Assembly: GCA_903907555.1 (NCBI GenBank) | Contig: CAIVOO010000137.1 | Location: 1 to 13,816 of the forward strand | DNA: 13,816 nt | Direction of reading: 5' to 3' | Source: an uncultured archaeon | Lineage (GTDB): Archaea > Nanobdellota > Nanobdellia > Woesearchaeales > CAIVOO01 | Shown here: in pieces, positions 1-5,707 of the stretch | Numbering within the stretch: the stretch's first letter is position 1 | Layout of the letters: every line of letters begins with the position of its first letter | Notes under the pieces: generated by a model | Told to the model about the DNA's origin: nothing | The model's input: the letters and a program-made list of their open reading frames with translations, nothing else | Databases searched by the model: none | Program-made: the position numbers and the translations under genes

Positions 1-1028
1 AGCTGCCTTGCTGCATTATCTTTTTCGCGAATTACGCCTTCGTAATAATTCTGCTGGGTTCCAAGACGGGCATCTGCCTCGCTAAGCTTTTGCCTTAGCT
101 CTTCTTCTTTGAATCTTGCATCCTGCAATGCATGCTGGAATCCAAGATTATCAGCTGTTTTAGCTGCCAATTCTTTACTTGCTTTTTCATAATCATGTTC
201 TAAGACAGAAACTTTGTCAACTAATGGCTGATTTCTGGCTGTTTCATATTCAGCCTTGCCTTGAGCGTCGGAAGCTTGTTTTGATAGCTGTTCGATTTGT
301 TCGGCATATTTTTTTAATGCGATAATCTGCCCTTGCATGCGCTGTTCATATTTTTCACTTAAGCTTAAGGCTTCATCTCTTTCTTTATGCAATTTCATAA
401 TCTGGTCTACAAAATCTTTGTATTCTTCAGATTCTATAGCAGCAGACCCCTTTTCAGCAGTATGCCCGAGCGATTCTAATTGTGACTTTGCAGCAAGGTA
501 TAATGCAGTTATTGAGGAGAGCTGTTCATTTACTCCTTTTAGTTTTTCAAGTTCTGCTTTTGTATCGAGGTAAAGCATTTCATAAGTCTGGAAAGTCTCT
601 AGCTGGTCTTTCAGCTGATCATTTTCCGATGCGAGTGTTGCGCCATATTCTGCGCTCTCAATCAGCGCCTTATACTCTGCTTGTGTTATCTGCACTAAAT
701 TATTGCTTGGATTGCTGCTGATTTGCGATGGTGACATGTTTAATATTTCTATTGAAGCGATTGCTAGAATATCCTTGCCTTGGGCGATGGTTACTACCTG
801 GTCCAGGCAAGTTCTTACCATATTTTCAGGTAAATCAGTTGTTAGGTAAACAGTATCATTATTGCCATTTCTTTCAAGCAAACATTTTCCGCGGTTTTTC
901 ATCACTCTTCTTAGGTGTGTGCATATGCTGGGCATTTCTTGCTGTATATCCCTTTTCGCGCCATGTTTTTGAGTTAGAACTATCTCATATTTTCGTAATC
1001 CCGTATTAGTATCTTCTTCCCCCGACAT
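1..1028 (-). CDS. Long coiled-coil protein, 3' end outside the window
   Basis: An open frame of 342 codons runs from ATG at 1028 to the left edge without a stop, so the protein is C-terminally incomplete here. I do not recognise a family. Residues 1-100 form a compact, probably globular domain containing several Cys (around CTHLRRVMKNRGKC) and no membrane helix. From about residue 112 (VQITQAEYKAL) to the edge the chain is Glu/Lys/Gln/Leu-rich with heptad-like spacing, typical of a long coiled coil. A weak internal similarity (ITQAEYKALI and IESEEYKDFV) may mark a repeat. There is no signal peptide, so a cytosolic scaffold or filament-like role is possible but unproven. The start is supported by an AAGGAG Shine-Dalgarno 5 nt upstream and a TATA box about 40 nt upstream. 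The promoter carries a 17-bp element also found upstream of the kinase-LysM gene at 10160. Confidence 0.8.
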   Translation of the reverse strand, partial: MSGEEDTNTGLRKYEIVLTQKHGAKRDIQQEMPSICTHLRRVMKNRGKCLLERNGNNDTVYLTTDLPENMVRTCLDQVVTIAQGKDILAIASIEILNMSPSQISSNPSNNLVQITQAEYKALIESAEYGATLASENDQLKDQLETFQTYEMLYLDTKAELEKLKGVNEQLSSITALYLAAKSQLESLGHTAEKGSAAIESEEYKDFVDQIMKLHKERDEALSLSEKYEQRMQGQIIALKKYAEQIEQLSKQASDAQGKAEYETARNQPLVDKVSVLEHDYEKASKELAAKTADNLGFQHALQDARFKEEELRQKLSEADARLGTQQNYYEGVIREKDNAARQ

Positions 1029-1033
1029 TATAA

Positions 1034-1039
1034 CTCCTT
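1034..1039 (-). promoter_or_regulatory. Shine-Dalgarno AAGGAG of the coiled-coil gene
   Basis: Minus-strand AAGGAG lies 5 nt before the ATG at 1028. It fixes the start and shows this transcript has a short leader, unlike several leaderless genes in the window. Confidence 0.65.
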
Positions 1040-1056
1040 TATAGTAGTTAAAAAAC
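1040..1056. repeat. 17-bp promoter element, copy 1
   Basis: TATAGTAGTTAAAAAAC (plus strand) is identical to 10109-10125. Here it sits between the TATA box and the Shine-Dalgarno of the coiled-coil gene, around the predicted transcription start (about 1043). That is a position where a bound protein would block initiation. Both copies are in promoter regions, so a regulator-binding site is plausible but unproven. Confidence 0.5.
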
Positions 1057-1065
1057 TCGGATTAG

Positions 1066-1080
1066 TATATAAAGCTTTCT
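1066..1080 (-). promoter_or_regulatory. Archaeal BRE/TATA promoter of the coiled-coil gene
   Basis: Reads AGAAAGCTTTATATA on the minus strand, with purine-rich BRE followed by TTTATATA. The box centre is about 41 nt from the ATG at 1028, giving a leader of about 15 nt that contains the Shine-Dalgarno. Confidence 0.65.
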
Positions 1081-1094
1081 GATATGAGACGGAG

Positions 1095-1115
1095 AATTTC
1101 CGAAAAACAGAAATT
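1095..1115 (-). terminator. Possible hairpin after the transketolase C-terminal subunit
   Basis: Directly after the TAA stop of the gene ending at 1116, the minus strand has AATTTC and GAAATT arms (6 bp) around a 9-nt loop that includes five T. No T-tract follows the stem, so this could be a weak archaeal terminator or chance. Confidence 0.25.
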
Positions 1116-2045
1116 TTACTTTTTAAACTCTTTAGCGGTTTTTATCAAAAAATCAGAACTCAATCCATATTTTTTCTTCAGTTCTTCAGGCTTTCCTGAT
1201 TCGCCGAAGGTGTCTTTTACACCAATCATCCTTATTGGAACAGGATGCTCTTCAGATAATAGTTCAGCTATAGCACTTCCTAATCCGCAATTGATTTGAT
1301 GCTCTTCTGCTGTAATCACTTTCCCTGTTTTTTTTGCAGAAGCAACTATTGTTTTCTTGTCAAGCGGTTTTATTGTGTGGCAATTGATTACTTCAGCAGA
1401 TATTTCTTCTTTTTCAAGCTCTTTAGCTGCTTCCAATGCTTCATTCACCATTATTCCGCATGCAATTATTGTTATGTCCTTGCCTTCTTTGAAAATTTCT
1501 GCTTTTCCAATGTTAAATTTTGATTTGATATCAGTTATGATTGGAACTTTTTCCCTTCCTAATCTGAGATAAACAGGGCCTTTGTGCAATGCAGCAGCAA
1601 AAGTGGCTTTCTGCGCTTCAATATAATCGCACGGCACAATAACAATCATATTCGGAAGCACTCTCATAATTCCAATGTCTTCCAGCGCCTGATGCGAAGC
1701 TCCGTCAGCACCGACAGTGATTCCTGAATGCCCGCCAACTATTTTCACATTCGCCTGCGAATATGCAACACTCACCCTTATCTGGTCCCAGGTTCTTCCT
1801 GGCGAGAAAACAGCAAAGCTTGCTGCAAATGGTATCTTGCCCGAGAGCGCAAGCCCTGCAGCAACTCCAATCATGTTCTGCTCTGCGACTCCAACCTCAA
1901 CAAACCTTTCTGGAAATTTCTTGTGAAAATCAGCAACATGCATCGATTCTTCCAAGTCTGCGCAGAGGGCTACAACATTCTTGTTCTTCTCTCCCAATTC
2001 TACGAGAGCCTTTCCAAATCCTTCGCGTGTTGATTTAATATCCAT
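1116..2045 (-). CDS. Transketolase, C-terminal subunit (Pyr-binding and C-terminal domains)
   Basis: This 309-aa protein matches the second half of transketolase, which in many archaea is encoded apart from the first half. It should pair with the product of 2035-2886 to form a thiamine-diphosphate enzyme that moves two-carbon ketol units between sugar phosphates in the non-oxidative pentose phosphate pathway in the cytosol. Visible features are VEVGVAEQNMIG with the presumed catalytic Glu55 that activates the cofactor, the GGHSGITVGADGASHQALED segment typical of this domain, GPVYLRLGRE, and a Rossmann-like C-terminal domain from about residue 180 to 300. Length fits the family. The ATG at 2045 overlaps the end of the upstream gene by 11 bp and has a purine-rich GGAAG about 8 nt upstream, implying translational coupling. 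Other ThDP enzymes such as DXP synthase are less likely because of the split form and these motifs. Confidence 0.93.
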   Translation of the reverse strand: MDIKSTREGFGKALVELGEKNKNVVALCADLEESMHVADFHKKFPERFVEVGVAEQNMIGVAAGLALSGKIPFAASFAVFSPGRTWDQIRVSVAYSQANVKIVGGHSGITVGADGASHQALEDIGIMRVLPNMIVIVPCDYIEAQKATFAAALHKGPVYLRLGREKVPIITDIKSKFNIGKAEIFKEGKDITIIACGIMVNEALEAAKELEKEEISAEVINCHTIKPLDKKTIVASAKKTGKVITAEEHQINCGLGSAIAELLSEEHPVPIRMIGVKDTFGESGKPEELKKKYGLSSDFLIKTAKEFKK

Positions 2046-2886
2046 CTTCTATTCTTCCTTTCTCTATCTCCAATTCATTTATTGCTTTCTCTGCTTCATC
2101 CTGATTCGGGGCCTTGCCATGCCATTCATACCTTCGCTCCATGAATGAGACTCCTTTTCCAGGTATCGTGTGCGCGATTATTACTGTCGGCTTGTCAAGT
2201 ATCGTCTTTGCTTCGTCAAATGCATCGATTATTTGATGTATCAGATGCCCGTCAGCTTCGATTACATGCCAGTTGAATGCCTCATACTTCGCTCTCAAGG
2301 AATTCAATGGCATCACATCATCTGAAGTGCCTGAAATTTGTATGTTGTTCCTGTCAATTATTACACAAAGATTGTTCAAATGATATTTTGCTGCAAGCAT
2401 CACCGCTTCCCAAGTCTGCCCTTCATTATGCTCTCCGTCGCTGGATAAGCAGTAGACTCTGTAATCTTTCTTGTCCATCTTTCCGGCCAGCGCCATTCCG
2501 ACAGCCATAGAATATCCCTGTCCTAACGGCCCGCTTGAATTTTCAATTCCTGGCGTGGATAAATTGTGCGGATGCCCCTGAAGCCTGCTGTTTATTTTTC
2601 TCAGAGTCATCAATTCTTCGATAGGGAAATATCCGCTTCTTGCCAGCGCAGAATAAAGCGCAGGGCAGATGTGCCCGTTTGAGAGAATGACCCTGTCCCT
2701 TTCAACCCATTTCGGATTTTCTGGATTGTGTTTTATCTCATAGAAATACAATGTTGCGATAATGTCAGACATTCCCAAGGAGCCTGCCGGATGCCCAGAG
2801 CCTGCTTCAGCAAGCATTTTGATGACATCCTGCCTGATGGTGTTTGCCATCAGCTTGAGCTTCTTAACGTCTGTAATCTTATGCAT
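2035..2886 (-). CDS. Transketolase, N-terminal subunit (ThDP-binding PP domain)
   Basis: This 283-aa protein is the cofactor-binding half of transketolase. It shows the substrate/ThDP loop GSGHPAGSLG (residues 29-38), LQGHPHN, the GPLGQG motif, and the diphosphate/Mg-binding motif running from SDGE (Asp150) to the NN at 180-181. The first position of the usual GDG is Ser here, a mild substitution. With the C-terminal subunit encoded just downstream it makes an active heteromer for pentose-phosphate sugar interconversion, presumably supplying ribose or erythrose phosphates where the oxidative branch is absent (inference). I chose ATG at 2886; an in-frame TTG at 2898 is possible but has no better upstream signal. 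A TATA-like CATAAATAAA about 26 nt upstream of 2886 suggests a leaderless transcript of its own. Confidence 0.93.
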   Translation of the reverse strand: MHKITDVKKLKLMANTIRQDVIKMLAEAGSGHPAGSLGMSDIIATLYFYEIKHNPENPKWVERDRVILSNGHICPALYSALARSGYFPIEELMTLRKINSRLQGHPHNLSTPGIENSSGPLGQGYSMAVGMALAGKMDKKDYRVYCLSSDGEHNEGQTWEAVMLAAKYHLNNLCVIIDRNNIQISGTSDDVMPLNSLRAKYEAFNWHVIEADGHLIHQIIDAFDEAKTILDKPTVIIAHTIPGKGVSFMERRYEWHGKAPNQDEAEKAINELEIEKGRIEDGY

Positions 2887-2905
2887 GAAGAAAATCAAAC
2901 CAATT

Positions 2906-2920
2906 TCTTTTATTTATGTT
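2906..2920 (-). promoter_or_regulatory. Weak TATA-like promoter of the transketolase genes
   Basis: The minus strand reads AAACATAAATAAAAG, placing a poor TATA match about 26 nt before the ATG at 2886. It is weaker than the other promoters in this window. Read-through from the gene at 3747 could also supply the transcript. Confidence 0.35.
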
Positions 2921-2932
2921 TATGACTACTGT

Positions 2933-2938
2933 AAAAAA
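2933..2938 (-). terminator. T6 tract after the transglycosylase-like gene
   Basis: Six T on the minus strand start 6 nt after the stop at 2944. Archaeal termination often needs only a short T-run, so this could end the transcript before the transketolase promoter. Confidence 0.35.
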
Positions 2939-2943
2939 GTAAA

Positions 2944-3747
2944 CTATCTGTATTTCCCTTTCTTGTAGAAATCATTCTTTTTGCGGTTGAGATATTCTGC
3001 AGCTTTCTGCTTCACCCTCTCGCTGTTCGGGGTCTTGAAAATCTTGTAAACCCTGTCAGCAGTATTCACTCCTTTGTCTGGCTGGTCTGTGAACTGCTGG
3101 ACAAAGTTGTCTCCATCAATTTTTGCTTCAAGTGTATGAGCTTTTGCCTCTCCGGCGCTGTAGGCTGCGTAAATCCTTGCAAGCTCTGCAGGGTTTTCAA
3201 GAAGCTTCATTCTCTCTTCCTTCTCCATCCCATTCAATAATGAATTGACAAGCATGGCAACATACTTGATGCTTCCTTTCGGAGAATTAAGTGCTATGTC
3301 ATATTCATCATAACTCATTATAGGATTTTTGTATAATTTGTCGAGCAGTATAGCAGTGCTTGTCTTGAACTGAGCAGGCCCTTTTGACACATCTTTCGAA
3401 TATAATTCTCCAACAAAATCTTTCAAATCATCTATGAGTTTTCTTTCGTGGTTCTCATTTTCAAAAATTTTTGCAATGACTTCTGGGGGAAAGTTGCGCT
3501 TGCCAGCTTCCTCTCTCATGCAGTCAGCATGTTTTTCTACGAATGTTAGGATTCCTTCAGGCGTGTCCCTGTTGTTTTCTATGTTGTATTTAACAACAGC
3601 TGGATCTGTATGTTTGCTGAGGTTGTCGGATGTCGCAACAGAAACATAAACAGATGCTCCTGTGAACAGAGCGGCTGCTGCTGAGAAAATAAGCCCTAGT
3701 TTCCTGTCTAAGTTTCCTTTTTGACAGTATTTTGTTCGTGACGTCAT
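2944..3747 (-). CDS. Membrane-anchored lytic transglycosylase/lysozyme-like protein
   Basis: This 267-aa protein has a basic N-terminus, one membrane helix (about residues 17-38) and then an extracytoplasmic domain. Residues 86-201 follow the lytic-transglycosylase (SLT/GH23-like) order. FPPEVIAKIFENEN places Glu98 where the catalytic Glu of the P-E-L-I-x-A-I-x-x-x-E-S motif sits. GPAQFKTSTA (123-132) resembles G-L-M-Q-I-x-P-x-T-A. A helix resembling the usual multi-copy 'x-Y-L-x-x-L-L' stretch follows (160-171), then YAAYSAGEA (193-201) resembles the A-Y-N-A-G motif. The remaining ~65 residues are polar and Lys-rich. Archaea generally lack peptidoglycan, so the substrate is unknown; it might be a surface glycan or the wall of another cell. 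The start at 3747 is set by a strong TATA box 26 nt upstream (leaderless); longer frames reach 3810 but would begin upstream of that promoter. The family call is from motif reading only. Confidence 0.65.
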   Translation of the reverse strand: MTSRTKYCQKGNLDRKLGLIFSAAAALFTGASVYVSVATSDNLSKHTDPAVVKYNIENNRDTPEGILTFVEKHADCMREEAGKRNFPPEVIAKIFENENHERKLIDDLKDFVGELYSKDVSKGPAQFKTSTAILLDKLYKNPIMSYDEYDIALNSPKGSIKYVAMLVNSLLNGMEKEERMKLLENPAELARIYAAYSAGEAKAHTLEAKIDGDNFVQQFTDQPDKGVNTADRVYKIFKTPNSERVKQKAAEYLNRKKNDFYKKGKYR

Positions 3748-3769
3748 AAGATTTTTGATTAAGAACTCA

Positions 3770-3789
3770 TATATAAATCTTTCGTTTTT
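3770..3789 (-). promoter_or_regulatory. Strong BRE/TATA promoter of the transglycosylase-like gene; 20-bp match to 10120-10139
   Basis: Minus strand AAAAACGAAAGATTTATATA is identical to the promoter core of the gene at 10160. The TTTATATA centre is about 26 nt from the ATG at 3747, so the mRNA is probably leaderless. CGAAAG just before the TATA is a typical archaeal BRE. Similarity extends upstream (GTGGTTAC here, GTAGTTA there). Confidence 0.75.
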
Positions 3790-3850
3790 GTAACCACCCA
3801 GAAGTGACAATGAAATGCAGCTATTCGAACCTGCTTTTGTATATTGTAAA

Positions 3851-3870
3851 TAAAGAAACCTATATAAATA
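3851..3870 (+). promoter_or_regulatory. Promoter of the pilus/secretion operon
   Basis: TAAAGAAACCTATATAAATA contains a TATA box (3861-3868) preceded by an A-rich BRE. Initiation would fall near 3890, leaving a short leader that carries the GAGGTG Shine-Dalgarno. No other promoter is evident for the following four genes. Confidence 0.6.
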
Positions 3871-3893
3871 AACAACTCATATTTGTTTTAAAA

Positions 3894-3899
3894 GAGGTG
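3894..3899 (+). promoter_or_regulatory. Shine-Dalgarno GAGGTG deciding the ATPase start
   Basis: GAGGTG ends 4 nt before ATG 3904. It would be too close to the in-frame TTG at 3901, so ATG 3904 is the preferred start. Confidence 0.6.
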
Positions 3900-3903
3900 G
3901 TTG

Positions 3904-5523
3904 ATGGCTGTTCCTGGCGTAAAGGAGCCTGCGGCTGTTCCGGAAGCTGCAAACGAAGTCAAAAAAGAGGAAGTCAAGAAAGAAGGTTTCTATATAGACT
4001 TGACTCCAAAACTTATTCAATTGCCTGATGTAAAGGACAGGAGGCAGATTAACATAAGATACCCGCTTCTGGCGCCTTATGCATTCGCTCATGTCTATTG
4101 GGATGATGAAGCCAAGGAAGTGCTTTATACTGTTGAAGAGCCCATATTGAACGATGCTGAGAAGGAAATTCTTGGGCTTATTCTCATCGGCCTTGAAGAA
4201 ATGATTAACATCAGCTTTGTAAAAGCTGTAAATACAGAACTTCTAATTGATTATCTTGAGAAGAATGTCCAGAACATAATGATTGAGCTTGGCATCAAGA
4301 TAACTCAAGAAACTTATGATAAGCTGATGTATTATGTCTACAGAGATTCTGTCGGCTTGAATGAAATTGAGCCTATGCTTCACGATTATTACATTGAAGA
4401 CATCGAATGCAACGGGCACAGCTTTCCGATTTACATTGTTCACAGAAAATATGAAAATCTAAGGACAAACATCACATTTGCAGATCCACAGAAGCTTGTA
4501 GATTTTGTTGAGAAGCTTTCGCAGAAAGCAGGAAAATATGTTTCTTACGCAAGGCCGATTCTTGACGGAACACTTCCTGACGGCTCGAGAGTAAACGCAA
4601 CTTACACAGAAGATATTACCACAAGGGGGCCGACTTTTACAATCAGAAAATTCACAGCAGAGCCCTGGACTCCTATCCATCTTATCAAGTTCAACACAGT
4701 CACTCCAGAAATACTTGCATTTCTCTGGATGGTCATCCAATTCAAGTTCAACATAATGGTCATTGGAGAAACCGCTTCAGGTAAGACAACTTTCCTTAAT
4801 GCGATAGCAAACTTCATACCGCCGGAAGCAAGAATTGTTTCTATAGAAGATACGAGAGAATTGAATCTTGCGCATATCAACTGGCTTCCAGCAGTAACAA
4901 GAACAGGATTCGGAATACCGAATGTCCTTGGAAAGCAATTCGGAGAGATTTCATTGTTCGATTTGCTGAGAGAAACTTTCAGGCAGAATCCTGATTACGT
5001 TATTTTAGGAGAGACAAGAGGCAAGGAGACTTATGTATTATTCCAAGGAATGGCTTCCGGGCATCCGTCATTATGCACATTCCACGCAGGCTCTGTGGAG
5101 ATGATGGTAAGGAGGCTTGAAACTCCTCCGATAAACCTCTCGCCGACTCTTGTCGAGTCTCTTGATGTAATCTGCGTTGTCACAAACATAAAAGAAATGG
5201 ATAAGAGCAAGAGAAGGCTGAAGCAGGTTTCTGAAACCATTGAAGTTTCCACAACTCTCGGAAGAGTAAGTTCAAACACTCTGTTCGAATGGGAGGCAGC
5301 GTCGGACAAATTCAACAGGAGAGGAAAATCTGTTGTTTTCGAAAAGCTGTCAAAAAGAACAGGCATTCCTGTCGATACTCTTGAGAAAGACTTGGCAATA
5401 AGGACAAAGCTGCTTGCAACTCTCGCAGCGCAGGATATAACAAATTTCAAGGATGTTTCAGCAATATTAAATGCGTTTTACCAGGACAGAGAGAACCTCC
5501 TTAAGAAATTCAAAGTAATCTAG
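3904..5523 (+). CDS. Type II/IV secretion ATPase of the FlaI/TadA (VirB11-GspE) family
   Basis: This 539-aa protein is the hexameric cytoplasmic motor of an archaeal type IV pilus, archaellum-like or Tad-like secretion system. It uses ATP to drive assembly through the platform proteins encoded downstream. The N-terminal part (to about 250) has the archaeal pattern RYPLLAPYAFAHVYWD and NEIEPMLHD-YYIEDIECNG. The core has Walker A GETASGKTT (288-296), the Asp box SIEDTREL, Walker B-region DYVILGETRGKE (364-375) and a His box GHPSLCTFHAG (386-396). All residues expected for activity appear present. Length fits FlaI/TadA proteins. It opens a five-gene run with overlaps of 4 bp or gaps of a few nt. 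Absence of archaellum genes (FlaF/G/H) nearby favours a pilus or adhesion/secretion system over an archaellum, but the exact system cannot be settled from this window. Confidence 0.95.
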   Translation: MAVPGVKEPAAVPEAANEVKKEEVKKEGFYIDLTPKLIQLPDVKDRRQINIRYPLLAPYAFAHVYWDDEAKEVLYTVEEPILNDAEKEILGLILIGLEEMINISFVKAVNTELLIDYLEKNVQNIMIELGIKITQETYDKLMYYVYRDSVGLNEIEPMLHDYYIEDIECNGHSFPIYIVHRKYENLRTNITFADPQKLVDFVEKLSQKAGKYVSYARPILDGTLPDGSRVNATYTEDITTRGPTFTIRKFTAEPWTPIHLIKFNTVTPEILAFLWMVIQFKFNIMVIGETASGKTTFLNAIANFIPPEARIVSIEDTRELNLAHINWLPAVTRTGFGIPNVLGKQFGEISLFDLLRETFRQNPDYVILGETRGKETYVLFQGMASGHPSLCTFHAGSVEMMVRRLETPPINLSPTLVESLDVICVVTNIKEMDKSKRRLKQVSETIEVSTTLGRVSSNTLFEWEAASDKFNRRGKSVVFEKLSKRTGIPVDTLEKDLAIRTKLLATLAAQDITNFKDVSAILNAFYQDRENLLKKFKVI

Positions 5524-5530
5524 GTGATTT

Positions 5531-5707
5531 ATGAGAAGGGATTTTAAGAGAATAAGGGAGCGCTTTGAGAAGATTTCTGCATTGTCTGACATGTACGAAG
5601 AAACAAAGGATCCTGCCAAAAAAAGGTTCATACGCTCCGCAATCCTGAGGCTTTCGCTTGAGTCAAGGCAGCTTCTTGGTGCAGCAGAGCGTAAAGAGAA
5701 GATATGA
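5531..5707 (+). CDS. Small basic helical protein (58 aa) in the pilus operon
   Basis: This small gene reads from ATG 5531 to TGA 5705-5707 and fills the gap between the ATPase and the TadB-like gene. An AGGTGA Shine-Dalgarno (5522-5527) lies 3 nt before the start and overlaps the ATPase stop codon, and its TGA overlaps the next ATG as ATGA, the same coupling as elsewhere in the operon. The product (MRRDFKRIRERFEKISALSD...) is highly charged, rich in Arg/Lys/Glu, with no Cys and no membrane helix, and should fold as one or two helices. I do not recognise a family. Its place between motor and platform suggests a small cytoplasmic adaptor or assembly factor, which is an inference from position. 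Coding is supported by exact fit between neighbours and codon use like theirs. Confidence 0.75.
   Translation: MRRDFKRIRERFEKISALSDMYEETKDPAKKRFIRSAILRLSLESRQLLGAAERKEKI

Noticed and set aside
337..1009. Plus-strand frames of 78-93 codons in the first kilobase.
   Set aside because: They are antisense to a continuous minus-strand frame with promoter and Shine-Dalgarno. Their compositions (Ser/Leu/Cys/Phe-rich) are typical of reverse-strand shadows.
1728..2038. Plus-strand frames of about 90-100 codons opposite the transketolase C-terminal gene.
   Set aside because: The opposite strand encodes conserved transketolase motifs; no start signals are seen.
3748..3810. A 21-residue longer start for the transglycosylase-like protein.
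   Set aside because: A strong TATA box at 3770-3777 would lie inside that coding stretch. Start 3747 is at the leaderless distance and gives a normal basic N-terminus plus membrane helix.
3748..3903. An RNA gene or riboswitch in the largest intergenic gap.
   Set aside because: The 156 bp are accounted for by two divergent promoters and a Shine-Dalgarno; I saw no stable stem structure or tRNA-like pattern.
4459..5450. Minus-strand frames of up to 139 codons under the ATPase gene.
   Set aside because: They lie opposite a strongly conserved ATPase, have no promoter or ribosome site, and show antisense composition.
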